Part shown: positions 34,581 to 43,493 of the stretch, piece after piece
Layout of the letters: each line of letters begins with the position of its first letter
Position numbering within the stretch: position 1 is the stretch's first letter
Program-made: the position numbers and the translations under genes
Origin: Candidatus Kuenenia stuttgartensis
GTDB taxonomy: Bacteria > Planctomycetota > Planctomycetia > Planctomycetales > Planctomycetaceae
Direction of reading: 5' to 3'
DNA length: 52,543 bases
Assembly: GCA_945861865.1 (NCBI GenBank)
Contig: CAMAWN010000016.1
Span: 1 to 52,543 of the forward strand
The notes under the pieces: generated by a model
Database searches by the model: none
Seen by the model: the letters and a program-made list of their open reading frames with translations, nothing else
Told to the model about the DNA's origin: nothing

Positions 34581-34692
34581 TTGCCTGTCCGCCGCAGCCG
34601 AATGCTCACAAGATGACGCCTGCGTGTTTTCGTTGCGACGGGGTTGATACTCTTTGCCGCCCATCGAGCCACTCACCCTGTGGAGCCGCCTC

Positions 34693-36732
34693 ATGCGTCT
34701 GATTTGGATTCCTGTGTTCGTTGCCGTTTGGTGTTTCGCGAGCTTTGTTCCTGCCGTTGCCGATGGCCCGGCGGACAATCAAGCTGAGAAAGTTCGTCCC
34801 ATTCCTCCGGCCGGTATTGAAGTGCCAGAGGAGGAACGCGACGACCTGGAAGATGGACTCAAGAAACTCAAAGCCTCCATCGACGATCTTGCTCAGAAGA
34901 AGGACGCTCGCACGCAGGAGTTGTTGCCCGATGTCTTGATTTATCACAAGGCGGTGAACGACGCGCTGACGTATCGCGAGTTCTTCAAGCCGCAGGAAAT
35001 CAACACGGCGAAATCGCTGCTCAACGACGGACTGGCTCGCGCGGAGCAGTTGAAGCGGGGCGAGGCTCCGTGGACGACGGCGACGGGGCTCGTGCCGCGC
35101 GGGTACGTTTCAAAGATCGACGGCAGCGTGCAGCCGTATGGACTGGTTGTGCCTGAATCGTTCACGCCAACGGGGCCGCATCGCTGGCGATTGGATCTGT
35201 GGTTTCACGGCCGAGGCGAAGTGCTCAGCGAGGTCAACTTTCTGGAGGACCGTCGCAAGAATAAAGGGCAGTTCACGCCGACCGACACGATCGTGCTGCA
35301 TCCGTACGGCCGCTACTGCAACGCGAACAAACTGGCCGGCGAGATCGACTCGCTCGAAGCGATTGAATCGGTGAAGCGTCGTTACCGCATCGATGACGAT
35401 CGCATCGCGGTGCGCGGTTTCTCGATGGGCGGTGCGGCGTGCTGGCAATTCGCTGTGCATTACGCCGATCGCTGGGCCGCGGCGGCTCCGGGAGCCGGAT
35501 TCTCGGAAACCCCCAACTTCCTGAAAGTCTTTCAAAGCGAGACGCTCGAGCCGACGTGGTACGAGCAGAAGCTATGGCACATGTACGACTGCACGGATTG
35601 GGCCGCGAATCTCGCGCAGTTGCCGATCGTGGCCTACAGCGGAGACAAAGATCGCCAGAAGCAGACGGCCGACATGATGGCAACCGCGCTCAAGGCGGAA
35701 GGGATCGAACTCACGCATCTGATCGGGCCGGACACGGCACACAGTTATCACCCGATCACGAAGCTGGAGATCGACCGTCGCATCGACAGCATCATGTCAC
35801 TCGGCCGCAATCCGCTGCCGCTCGATGTCCGCTTCACAACGTACACGCTCCGCTACAACCGCATGAATTGGGTCACGGTCGATGCACTCGGCGAGCATTG
35901 GGAGAAGGCGTCGGTGCGAGCATCGATCCAAGCGAATCCGCTCAACGCGGAGATCGTCTTGGACCTTGCGAACGTCGAGGCGCTCACGCTGACGATCCCG
36001 TCCGGCCATGTGCAGTTCAACACCGACTTGCCCGTCAAAGTGCTGGTGACGGAGGGAGGACAGCAGCAATCAGTAGAGACACGGAAGGCTGGCTCGGATC
36101 GCTCGTGGCAAGTCTCGCTTCGCAAGCACGGCACAACTTGGAAACTTGGTAGCCGTCCAACCGACGACCTTCGCAAGCGACACGGCTTGCAAGGCCCGAT
36201 CGATGATGCGTTTCTCGATTCGTTTGTCTTCGTGCGTCCGACCGGCAAGTCCTCGCACGAAGCAATCGAGAAATGGACGCAGTCGGAACTCAGCCATGCC
36301 ATCGTGCACTGGCGGCAACAGTTCCGCGGCCAAGCTCGCGTGAAGGACGACACCGCGATCACCGATGCTGATATCGCCAACAGCAACCTCGTCCTCTGGG
36401 GTGATCCGACCAGTAACGCTGTCCTGAAGAAGATCGCCGACAAGTTGCCAATCCGCTGGGGCGAGACGGAAGTCGTCGTCGGCAATCGCAAGTTCCCGGC
36501 CGAGCATCACGCTCCCCTCGCGATCTACCCGAATCCGCTCAACCCGAATCGGTACGTTGTGCTCAACAGCAGCTTCACCTACCGCGAGTACGATTATCTC
36601 AACAACGCCCGCCAAGTTCCGAAGCTGCCCGATTGGGCGATCGTCGATGTCCGCACTCCGCCGAATAGCCGGTTTCCCGGCAAGGTCGTCGATGCCGACT
36701 TCTTCGATGAACACTGGCAGCTCAAGCCGTGA
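34693..36732 (+). CDS. Exported alpha/beta hydrolase (prolyl oligopeptidase-like)
   Basis: 679 residues from ATG 34693 (GGAG seven bases upstream), not GTG/ATG further up, because this start gives a signal peptide MRLIWIPVFVAVWCFASFVP-AVAD. An N-terminal helical region (30-125, EERDDLEDGLKKLKASIDDL) precedes the hydrolase core: RWRLDLWFHGRGEV, the nucleophile elbow GFSMGGAACW (Ser near 244), YSGDKDRQKQ with the acid, and HLIGPDTAHSYHP with the His. The remaining 300 residues add a beta-rich domain and a Rossmann-like segment (DADIANSNLVLWGDPTSNAVL). An esterase or peptidase is likely; the substrate is unknown. The stop overlaps an alternative start of the kelch gene. Confidence 0.88.
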   Translation: MRLIWIPVFVAVWCFASFVPAVADGPADNQAEKVRPIPPAGIEVPEEERDDLEDGLKKLKASIDDLAQKKDARTQELLPDVLIYHKAVNDALTYREFFKPQEINTAKSLLNDGLARAEQLKRGEAPWTTATGLVPRGYVSKIDGSVQPYGLVVPESFTPTGPHRWRLDLWFHGRGEVLSEVNFLEDRRKNKGQFTPTDTIVLHPYGRYCNANKLAGEIDSLEAIESVKRRYRIDDDRIAVRGFSMGGAACWQFAVHYADRWAAAAPGAGFSETPNFLKVFQSETLEPTWYEQKLWHMYDCTDWAANLAQLPIVAYSGDKDRQKQTADMMATALKAEGIELTHLIGPDTAHSYHPITKLEIDRRIDSIMSLGRNPLPLDVRFTTYTLRYNRMNWVTVDALGEHWEKASVRASIQANPLNAEIVLDLANVEALTLTIPSGHVQFNTDLPVKVLVTEGGQQQSVETRKAGSDRSWQVSLRKHGTTWKLGSRPTDDLRKRHGLQGPIDDAFLDSFVFVRPTGKSSHEAIEKWTQSELSHAIVHWRQQFRGQARVKDDTAITDADIANSNLVLWGDPTSNAVLKKIADKLPIRWGETEVVVGNRKFPAEHHAPLAIYPNPLNPNRYVVLNSSFTYREYDYLNNARQVPKLPDWAIVDVRTPPNSRFPGKVVDADFFDEHWQLKP

Positions 36733-36755
36733 CGCCGTTTTTCCTTGGAGGCACT

Positions 36756-37751
36756 ATGAGATTCACGCTCGTACTCATTCTGAGTTTGGTATCTGTCGCA
36801 AACGCCGACGACAAAGTGCTCAACTGGACGAAAGTCACCGACAACGCCGGCTGGCAGCCGAGAGATTCTCAAGGTGAGGTCGTCTTCAAAGATCAACTGT
36901 GGATCTTCGGTGGCTGGTTCGATTCGTTTCACGCTCCGCCGCGCGACGTGTGGAGTTCGCCCGATGGCAAGACGTGGAAGAAGATCACGGACAACGCTCC
37001 GTGGAAGCACAGCGACTTGCCGATGTCGCTGACGTTTCAAGACAAGATGTGGTTCATGGGTGGCTGGTACAACGGTCGCTTGCCGGGCCACTCGGCCAGC
37101 AGCGAAGTGTGGTGGTCCACCGACGGCGCGAAGTGGGAACAATCCACCGCGAAAGCCGGTTGGACACCGCGCATCGCGGCGGCGGTTGTCGATTTTAAAG
37201 GCCGCATGTGGATGCTCGGCGGAACCGAGAACTATTACTTCGGCGACGACAGCAGCTTGAAGAACGACGTCTGGTCATCGGCCGACGGCAAGGAATGGAA
37301 GCAGCACACAGCCAACGCCGGCTGGTCGCCGCGAGCGTATCATCAAGCGGCGGTGCTCAACGGCAAGATGTACGTCTTCGGCGGCGGCAACTACGTCCCG
37401 AAATATCACGGAGTCAACGACGTGTGGTGCTCGGAAGACGGCGAGAATTGGACGCAGCTCACCGAACACGCCGGCTGGTCGCCGCGACTGTGGTTCTCGT
37501 CGGTCGTTTATCGAGATCACATCTGGGTACTCGGTGGTTGGTCGAACAACCCGTCGAAGAATTGGGGCGACGTCTGGTATTCCAAAGACGGCAAGAATTG
37601 GAAGCAGCTCAAGTCCGACGTGGCTTGGAAAGAACGTCACGAGCACTCGGCCTACGTCTTCCAAGACAAAATCTGGCTCGCTGGTGGGCACGCACAACCG
37701 CTCAGCAGTGAAGTCTGGTCGCTGGAGTTGCCAAAGGATTTTGGAAAGTAG
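36756..37751 (+). CDS. Exported kelch-repeat beta-propeller protein
   Basis: 331 residues from ATG 36756, chosen because GGAGG precedes it and it yields a signal peptide MRFTLVLILSLVSVANA; GTG 36729 overlaps the upstream stop. About six kelch-like blades follow, each with a WxxGG core (LWIFGGWF, MWFMGGWY, MWMLGGTE, MYVFGGGN, IWVLGGWS, IWLAGGHA) and the repeated SxDGKxWKxxTxNAxWxxR segment. Such propellers bind sugars or proteins; no galactose-oxidase catalytic residues are evident. It ends 50 bases inside the 3' end of the convergent 546-residue gene. The third gene in a row of exported proteins. Confidence 0.9.
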   Translation: MRFTLVLILSLVSVANADDKVLNWTKVTDNAGWQPRDSQGEVVFKDQLWIFGGWFDSFHAPPRDVWSSPDGKTWKKITDNAPWKHSDLPMSLTFQDKMWFMGGWYNGRLPGHSASSEVWWSTDGAKWEQSTAKAGWTPRIAAAVVDFKGRMWMLGGTENYYFGDDSSLKNDVWSSADGKEWKQHTANAGWSPRAYHQAAVLNGKMYVFGGGNYVPKYHGVNDVWCSEDGENWTQLTEHAGWSPRLWFSSVVYRDHIWVLGGWSNNPSKNWGDVWYSKDGKNWKQLKSDVAWKERHEHSAYVFQDKIWLAGGHAQPLSSEVWSLELPKDFGK

Positions 37752-39342
37752 CCAGCACGAGCACCGGCCACGGACTCACGGCAGCGATTTGCCGCGCTTC
37801 GTCCTCAGTCGGCACGAACAGCATCGCGTCCTCGCGGCCAGCTTCAGACAAATCGAGATCGTTCAACACGCGCCATTCGGCTTCCTGAGACCAGTCGATC
37901 ATCTTGGCCCCGCGACGCGAGCGAGTCGTATTTAATTGAAAGAACGGCCGGTCGGATTTCGTCAGCGTCGACCAATGGTGATCGTCGCCGTAGATCACCG
38001 GCTTGGCTCCGCGTGCTTGCAACCACTCGCGGCGCAGGCAGAGGCCGTAGGTTTCGCAGTCCCATCGACCGCGATGCGCACGAAACGTGCGCTGCTTCGT
38101 CAGTTCGCGGAGCGGCTTGGCCGAAAAACTCACCACCGTTGCTTCGCCGCGAATCCCTGCGGCGGAGGCGATCAGTCGTCGCTGTTGCACGATTCGCGAC
38201 AACGCGGCGAATGCCGAATGGCTGCCGGCCTCTTGCCGCAACAACAAATCGTCGATGAAGTCCGCTTCGGATTGATCGGGCCATGGGCCGTCTTGCCGCC
38301 GAGTCCAATGCACGAAGTAATCACCGTTCGGCCAAGGTATGTCGGTCATCGTGGGGCACGTTTCCAACGTGCCCGCCACTTGCGGCGGTGCGAGCACGTT
38401 GGAAACGTGCTCCACGAACAACCACCATCCAACGGCACCAAGCGACTGTAATTCGGTGGCGACTTCGCTTGGAACAAGCGCATCGCCCAGCGCCAGCCAC
38501 ACCGACGCCGTCGGCCAGGCGGCGTTCAACAGTCTCGCTCGCAGGAGCTGATGTAGGTTTCCGTTCGGACGCACCTGCAATGCGAACACTTGATCCGCCG
38601 CCGCGATCAGCACTCGGTCACTCAGCGGCAAGTCGGAGGATGGTCCGACTTCGGCGGATTGCCCGTCCCCGCTCGTTGAATGCGGAACGGGCAGGAGTGC
38701 CCATTCTCCGGGTGGCGACACGAACACGTCCGATCGCGTGACGTCAGGCTCTTCGGAATCCTGTACGAGGCTGTTTCGCCAAAGCTGACGTCGCAAGCGA
38801 GTCAGCCAATCGACCAGCGTGCGGCGTTCGTCGAGATGCACTTGCAGGCGTCGAACGCCGAACAGAATTGCCGCTCGTTCAAGAAACCGATCGACGGTCG
38901 TACCGGAAGCTGTCAGCAACAGGTCTCGTTGAGGATCGAGTTTCGCCGTTGCTGAGCGGAGCACCGCGAACCAGTCCGGCCGCTCGTCGATGGCTCGGCC
39001 CAATCGCGAACTGATCCACGCAACTCTTCGTCCCTCTGGCACACCTCGCGGCCACCACAGCAGTCGTGGACCGAGCCAGTGTTCCAACGGCCGATCGTCA
39101 CTCGACGGCCAGCCGAAAGTCAGCGCTTCTCCGTTCTGCTGTGACCAATTCAAGAGCCGAATCAAGGCGGTCGCGTTCCGATGCGGCTTGGTGTGTTCCG
39201 GCAGTGACGCAACACGCTGTGCGGCTTCCGCCAGCATCGGCAGCAGATCATCGCCGGGCTTCAAAGAAGTCAGTGCCGACGGCCATGCGTGGCTCGGCAC
39301 GAGCCATCCCGAAGCGATCAAGGCTCGTGCGAGTTCGACCAT
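37702..39342 (-). CDS. Large protein of unknown function (546 aa) with in-frame palindrome
   Basis: No signal peptide and no membrane helix. Rich in Trp, Arg and Leu; visible segments are LLPMLAEAAQRVASLPEHTK, LLTASGTTVDRFLERAAILF and LVDWLTRLRRQLWRNSL. In the C-terminal part MIDWSQEAEWRVLNDLDLS resembles the WxxExEWR motif of several poorly known families (for example DUF2971-like), and SAKPLRELTKQRTFRAHRGR with TYGLCLRREWLQARGAKPVI precedes it. Near residues 309-331, VEHVSNVL-APPQVAGTLETCPTM is the translation of palindrome C. No family is recognised, so I give no function. The last 16 codons overlap the end of the kelch gene on the other strand. Confidence 0.72.
   Translation of the reverse strand: MVELARALIASGWLVPSHAWPSALTSLKPGDDLLPMLAEAAQRVASLPEHTKPHRNATALIRLLNWSQQNGEALTFGWPSSDDRPLEHWLGPRLLWWPRGVPEGRRVAWISSRLGRAIDERPDWFAVLRSATAKLDPQRDLLLTASGTTVDRFLERAAILFGVRRLQVHLDERRTLVDWLTRLRRQLWRNSLVQDSEEPDVTRSDVFVSPPGEWALLPVPHSTSGDGQSAEVGPSSDLPLSDRVLIAAADQVFALQVRPNGNLHQLLRARLLNAAWPTASVWLALGDALVPSEVATELQSLGAVGWWLFVEHVSNVLAPPQVAGTLETCPTMTDIPWPNGDYFVHWTRRQDGPWPDQSEADFIDDLLLRQEAGSHSAFAALSRIVQQRRLIASAAGIRGEATVVSFSAKPLRELTKQRTFRAHRGRWDCETYGLCLRREWLQARGAKPVIYGDDHHWSTLTKSDRPFFQLNTTRSRRGAKMIDWSQEAEWRVLNDLDLSEAGREDAMLFVPTEDEARQIAAVSPWPVLVLATFQNPLATPATRLHC
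38350..38416 (-). repeat. Double-hairpin palindrome C, translated inside the 546-aa gene
   Basis: Units 38350-38374 (GGCACGTT-TCC-AACGTGCC, outer CGTGG) and 38392-38416 (AGCACGTT-GGA-AACGTGCT, outer CCACG) with a 17-base linker. Compared with copy A, the inner AGG/CCT pair became ACG/CGT on both sides, so pairing is kept. Read on the minus strand it encodes VEHVSNVL, in the same frame as VGQVSNLP in mutS. Confidence 0.88.
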
Positions 39343-39400
39343 GCGAAGCCTTTATCCGCGTCGAAAACGATCGAGGCTGGACCGTGGCACGAAGCGACCG

Positions 39401-39649
39401 TCACTTCGGTTTCTTCTGCTTCATCGTCGTGACTTTGTAGACCTCACCCTGCTTGTCGTAGGTCGTCCATTCGCCGACTTGCTCGCCATTCTCAAAGGTG
39501 CCTGATCGCAGCTTCGTGCCGTCTTTGCGGAACCACTCCCAATAGCCGGTCATGACGTCGCCCGTCATCTGCCCCTTGGCCCACAGAGTGCCATCTTTGT
39601 GGAAGTGCAGATGTTCCTTGGCATTCGCTTTGGATTTCTTCGCGGGCAT
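39401..39649 (-). CDS. Small MORN-like (YwqK-type) protein
   Basis: 82 residues from ATG 39649 (GGAG eight bases upstream; ATG 39667 would add six). Two toxin-antitoxin-like/MORN-style repeats: HKDGTLWAKGQMTGDVMTG-YWEWF and RKDGTKLRSGTFENGEQVG-EWTTYD. Each has the GxW/KDGxxxxxG pattern. A basic Lys-rich tail and head suggest a nucleic-acid or acidic-surface contact, but that is inference. There are 83 bases between it and the M48 peptidase upstream on the same strand. Confidence 0.8.
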   Translation of the reverse strand: MPAKKSKANAKEHLHFHKDGTLWAKGQMTGDVMTGYWEWFRKDGTKLRSGTFENGEQVGEWTTYDKQGEVYKVTTMKQKKPK

Positions 39650-39732
39650 GGCAAGGCTCCGTTTCAAGTCCTTGAGCGATCAGTGACGACGCACCGACGC
39701 TGTGCGGAGTGTAAAACGAGTTGCTCAAATCG

Positions 39733-40575
39733 CTACGCCAGCGGCACACCGACGCCGTGCTTTGTCGGAGCAGCTTGGTATTCCTGGACGGCCAGCGGCA
39801 GCAGTGCTCGCAGCGCTGCCGCGCGGCTGGCGTCCGAGGGATGGGTCGAGGCGAACTCCGGCGGAGCATCGCCGCTCTTGGCGGCACCGAAGCGTTCCCA
39901 AAACTTGGGAGCCTCGTTCGGGTCGTAGCCAGCTTGAGACATGATGTGGATGCCCATTTCGTCGGCTTCGGACTCGTGGGCACGGCTGTAGGGCAGGACG
40001 AAACCGTATTTGGTTCCGGTGTTGTACACGGCCATGAAGGCTTGCTCTTTGTCGGCGGCTTTCTTTTTGACGACGGCTTGCAGAATTTTTCCGGTTCCAT
40101 CGACTCCCATCTGCTGGGTCATGCGTTCGCCACCGTGACGAGCGAGTGCGTGTGAGATTTCGTGCGACATGACGACCGCGACGCCGGCCTCGTTCTGACA
40201 GACCGGCAGGATGCCTTCGTAGAACGCGACCTTGCCGCCTGGAAGGCAGAAGGCGTTCTGCGTTTGATCGGCAATGACGGTGAATTCCCAATCGAAGTTC
40301 GTGCCGAGGTCCTGCTGTTTCGCGGCGTCGGCCAATCGTTGACCGACGCGTGTGACGACTTCGTTGTACTTGGCGTTCGTTGAGATCTTGTTCTTCGTTT
40401 TGACTTCGTCGTAGGCGGCGACGCCCATCTGGACTTCTTGCGATTCCGGGATGAGCAACAACTGGCGGCGCTGCGTGATCGGTGTTGTGCGGCAGCCGAA
40501 ACACGAGCAGAGGCCGAAACCGGCAGGGATCATCCAGTTCAGGAATTCGCGACGGTCAAGTTGGTGATTGGCCAT
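39733..40575 (-). CDS. M48 family metallopeptidase, Tat-like export signal
   Basis: 280 residues from ATG 40575 (AAGGA seven bases upstream); an open frame to 40638 adds nothing meaningful. The N-terminus DRREFLNWMIPAGFGLCSC has the twin-arginine form and ends in a Cys-rich patch where lipid attachment is possible (LCSC is not a perfect lipobox). The catalytic site is MSHEISHALARHGGER with His138, Glu139, His142, and the third ligand in SRAHESEADEMGIH (Glu201). Resembles the LoiP/BepA-like exported M48 peptidases that handle misfolded outer-membrane proteins. The C-terminus has the STHPSDASRAAALRALLP segment usual in the family. Confidence 0.94.
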   Translation of the reverse strand: MANHQLDRREFLNWMIPAGFGLCSCFGCRTTPITQRRQLLLIPESQEVQMGVAAYDEVKTKNKISTNAKYNEVVTRVGQRLADAAKQQDLGTNFDWEFTVIADQTQNAFCLPGGKVAFYEGILPVCQNEAGVAVVMSHEISHALARHGGERMTQQMGVDGTGKILQAVVKKKAADKEQAFMAVYNTGTKYGFVLPYSRAHESEADEMGIHIMSQAGYDPNEAPKFWERFGAAKSGDAPPEFASTHPSDASRAAALRALLPLAVQEYQAAPTKHGVGVPLA

Positions 40576-40681
40576 GGTCACATCCTTGTGAGGAAACGAA
40601 CTCGAAGCGTCAGCGAGGGCGGACGCTTCAGAAGACATGGGATTGAGCGGTTGTAAAACGCAGGCCCTCGTTGACGTTCGG

Positions 40682-42763
40682 TTACTTGGTCGTGGGCTGT
40701 TGTCCGGCGGCGGGTTGAACAGTTTTGGGCGCTGGCTTTTTCTTCTTGCCGAAGAGTCCGCCGAGGTCTTCGAGCGTGTTCTCGAGGTCCTTGGCTTGGC
40801 GGACGCCGGGAGTTGGTTCGGTGCCGGGTTGCAGTCCGAATTTCGGCAGCTTCACGTCCGGTTTGGGCAGTGGCAGCGCTTTGCCGAGTCCCTTCAAATC
40901 GAGCGGCTTGTTCGGGTCGATCGGCAATCCGCCCAGTCCTTTGATGTCGAGCTTGCCCGGCAGTTTGATTCCAAACGACTGGGCGATCTCTTGGACTTCA
41001 CCTTTGTTGAAGCTCAGTTGGCCGGTGAGCTTCTGGATTTGCTCGTCGTACAACACGGTCAGCTTTTCGGACCGCTTCGCGGCTTCTTGCTCGAACCGAA
41101 CGAGCAGTTCGCGGCGACCGGCCTCCAATTGCCGAGCGAACGCTGTGTTGATTCCGGACGAGAGATCGTGGCCGAGGTTCGATCGTAGCTTGAACTGCGG
41201 CTTGAGCGCGGTTCCCGAAAGCTGCATCTGCGCGTCCACTTTGTGAATGCCGGCGACGACTTCTTGGATCACGCCGAGAACTCGGTCGTCACCTTTGAAT
41301 CGCTTCGTGCCGAGCTTCGCGGTAATCGATTCAAGAGCTTGCCGATAGTCGATTTGCCCGGAGAGGTCGTCGCCGACAAGTTTGAGGTTCGCGATGCACT
41401 CCGAGGCGCGACTGGCCACCGCCAGTTGAATTGACTCAGGCTTGCCGATGTCCCGTTCGTCGGGACGCGGCTCTTTGTACGACAGCAGAAGTTGGTGCTC
41501 CGGCACGTCCTTCGTGTAATCGAGCACGGCCTTGAGTTGCACGGTCAGCAGGTCAAGCTTTCCAACCTGACCCGATGCGAGTTGGATTTGATTGGGAGCC
41601 GACGGAGAATTCGGGTCAGCTTGGGAAGGCTGACCCACGGCGTCGATGCGGACGATGATTGGCTTGCCGTGAATCTTCGGATTACTGGTGATGCCGGAGA
41701 TCGAGCCTTTGAACGCCAGTCGTTCGCCACTGAAGTTCCCTTGACCATCGACGTTGAGCAGTCGGATCAGCAACAGCGGCAGTTCAACTTTACGAGCGAA
41801 CAGGATCGTTTCGCCGCGAAACCGTTCCGGCTTCGGTTCATCGGTCGCGAGCTGAATTCGCTCGCGAAGGAACTTCACCCAACCGATCGCGGTCTCCAAC
41901 CGATTGGTCAGTTCCGGGCCGAGCAGCAGTTCGGTGACTTCGTTGGGATCGAGGTTCAGCAGGTCAGCCTTCTCTTTGATCTTGGCAATGTCTTTTGATT
42001 TGGCCTCGTTGAGAGACTTCAAGTCATCCTGAGCCTGTCGCATCGTTCGTGCGAGTTGTTGTTTAACCTGTTCGAGTTCCTTCAAGAGCTGTTCAACGTC
42101 TTTCGCGGCTTGGCCGTAGCGTTCGATCTTTTCGAGTTCGTTGCCGCCTTTGACCTTCACTGATTTGCGCAGCTCGTCGATCTGCTGTTTGAGGGCCTTG
42201 AGTTCGTCTTCGTATCGGCCGAACTCGCTCGGCCAGCGATCTTCGAGCTCTTGGCCCAGCCGGACGGTCTCGAACTGATTCGGATCGAAGTCGAGCTTCG
42301 CGCGGTCCACGAGTCCCGCTAGCCAATCCTTGCCGCGTACAAGCAACTCGTGCTTGATGTTCTCCAGCATCTTGCTGTCTGAGTCGTCCGATAAATCCGG
42401 CTCCTCACCGGGCAGCTGTCCGGAGTCGGCTCGCTTGGTGCCCCACTGCAAGCCGATGACGCTCGCTTCTTCGACGATGTACGACTTCTTGAGCAGCGGT
42501 TGTAATTCGAGCTTCGCGTACAGATCGGTGAACTCGACGAGGTTTGTTCCTGGGTGCTTGCGGTCGGCGACTTGCACATTCGCCGCCTTGATCGTCGGTG
42601 CGAAAAAAGTCGTACCGAGACCAGCAATTTCGACCTTCGCGCGAGCCGCTCGTTGGCCAGAGTAGATCATGCCGCGACGCAACACGGGATCGAAGCCGTA
42701 ATGAAAAAATGCCCACACGAGTCCGATCAAAATCGCTCGCGGCAGCAAGTAGGTCCAACGCAT
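40682..42763 (-). CDS. TIGR03545 family protein
   Basis: 693 residues. One N-terminal membrane helix (about 5-22, YLLPRAILIGLVWAFFHYGF), then AsmA-like beta-strands (ARAKVEIAGLGTTFFAPTIK, ANVQVADRKHPGTNLVEFTD), a long coiled coil (about 180-275, rich in KQQIDELRK, VEQLLKELEQVKQQLARTMRQ), more beta-structure to about 600, and a Pro/Lys/Gln-rich tail. TIGR03545 is a family of unknown function, usually found beside TIGR03546, as here (the partner starts 41 bases upstream). The layout, a single anchor plus AsmA-type strands and a coiled coil, suggests a periplasm-spanning envelope protein; this is inferred. Confidence 0.88.
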   Translation of the reverse strand: MRWTYLLPRAILIGLVWAFFHYGFDPVLRRGMIYSGQRAARAKVEIAGLGTTFFAPTIKAANVQVADRKHPGTNLVEFTDLYAKLELQPLLKKSYIVEEASVIGLQWGTKRADSGQLPGEEPDLSDDSDSKMLENIKHELLVRGKDWLAGLVDRAKLDFDPNQFETVRLGQELEDRWPSEFGRYEDELKALKQQIDELRKSVKVKGGNELEKIERYGQAAKDVEQLLKELEQVKQQLARTMRQAQDDLKSLNEAKSKDIAKIKEKADLLNLDPNEVTELLLGPELTNRLETAIGWVKFLRERIQLATDEPKPERFRGETILFARKVELPLLLIRLLNVDGQGNFSGERLAFKGSISGITSNPKIHGKPIIVRIDAVGQPSQADPNSPSAPNQIQLASGQVGKLDLLTVQLKAVLDYTKDVPEHQLLLSYKEPRPDERDIGKPESIQLAVASRASECIANLKLVGDDLSGQIDYRQALESITAKLGTKRFKGDDRVLGVIQEVVAGIHKVDAQMQLSGTALKPQFKLRSNLGHDLSSGINTAFARQLEAGRRELLVRFEQEAAKRSEKLTVLYDEQIQKLTGQLSFNKGEVQEIAQSFGIKLPGKLDIKGLGGLPIDPNKPLDLKGLGKALPLPKPDVKLPKFGLQPGTEPTPGVRQAKDLENTLEDLGGLFGKKKKPAPKTVQPAAGQQPTTK

Positions 42764-42804
42764 GAGTTCATCCTTGAACGATGTGCGATTTCAAATCTCA
42801 AATC

Positions 42805-43305
42805 TCAACACACCTTGCCCGTGAGTTCGCCACCCCAGAGCAGTGAGACCAATCGAAATTGTTGTGCCCACGTCACCAATCGGGGTGTCAGCAATCCGAA
42901 GATCGGCCGGCTGAGAAAATACAGCGGCATGAACGCAGCGAGTCCCAACGAGAAACTGCCGAGCACGACAGTGTTGTTGAAGTCGGTCCACGGCAACAAC
43001 GCCGCTTCGTTCATCGTTTCCCAGAGTGGCCGGAGAGGCTCGCTCTTCAACAAGAACTCGCCGATGCGATGCGTGATCGGGTCGAGCAACATGCCGGCCC
43101 ACGAGGTCACGAAGACCGTGGCCAAGCCAACGCCGAGATTCACTCGCAGTGAGCACATCAGCATCATCAGGCCAATCGCCAGCAGATTGCCTTTCGGCAC
43201 GACGCCCACCAGTACGCCCAGGGCGAAACCAAACGCCATTTGTTGCGGCGTCGCGTCCACGACGAGCGCCTTAAAAAACAATCGAAACGGCCTGAGCATG
43301 AACAT
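42805..43305 (-). CDS. TIGR03546 family membrane protein
   Basis: 166 residues from ATG 43305 (GGAGA six bases upstream); the longer frame to 43353 has no site. Hydrophobic helices at about 25-45, 52-75, 115-130 and 138-155. The segment ATPQQMAFGFALGVLVGVVPKGNLLAIGL is the recognisable DUF2062-like/TIGR03546 signature. It is the usual neighbour of TIGR03545 and probably forms a complex with it in the inner membrane; function unknown. Confidence 0.88.
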   Translation of the reverse strand: MFMLRPFRLFFKALVVDATPQQMAFGFALGVLVGVVPKGNLLAIGLMMLMCSLRVNLGVGLATVFVTSWAGMLLDPITHRIGEFLLKSEPLRPLWETMNEAALLPWTDFNNTVVLGSFSLGLAAFMPLYFLSRPIFGLLTPRLVTWAQQFRLVSLLWGGELTGKVC

Positions 43306-43493
43306 GCGCAGTCTCCGAAAGGAAGGTTGTGCGAGGGGATGGGCGACTCTCACCAGGTCGGCGAAAGGCGATGATCAGAGGAGAGGAACGATCGAGGATC
43401 AGAACGATCCGCAGGCAGGAGCAGGACGGTATCGAAGAATCGGCGATCGAGGCAACAGGAGTTGAATCGAGTTGCGGGGCGAGTCGCAGAGTT

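Noticed and set aside
37702-39342. Assignment of the 546-aa protein to an abortive-infection or DUF2971 defence family
   Set aside because: Only a short WxxExEWR stretch supports it, and no defence genes are nearby.
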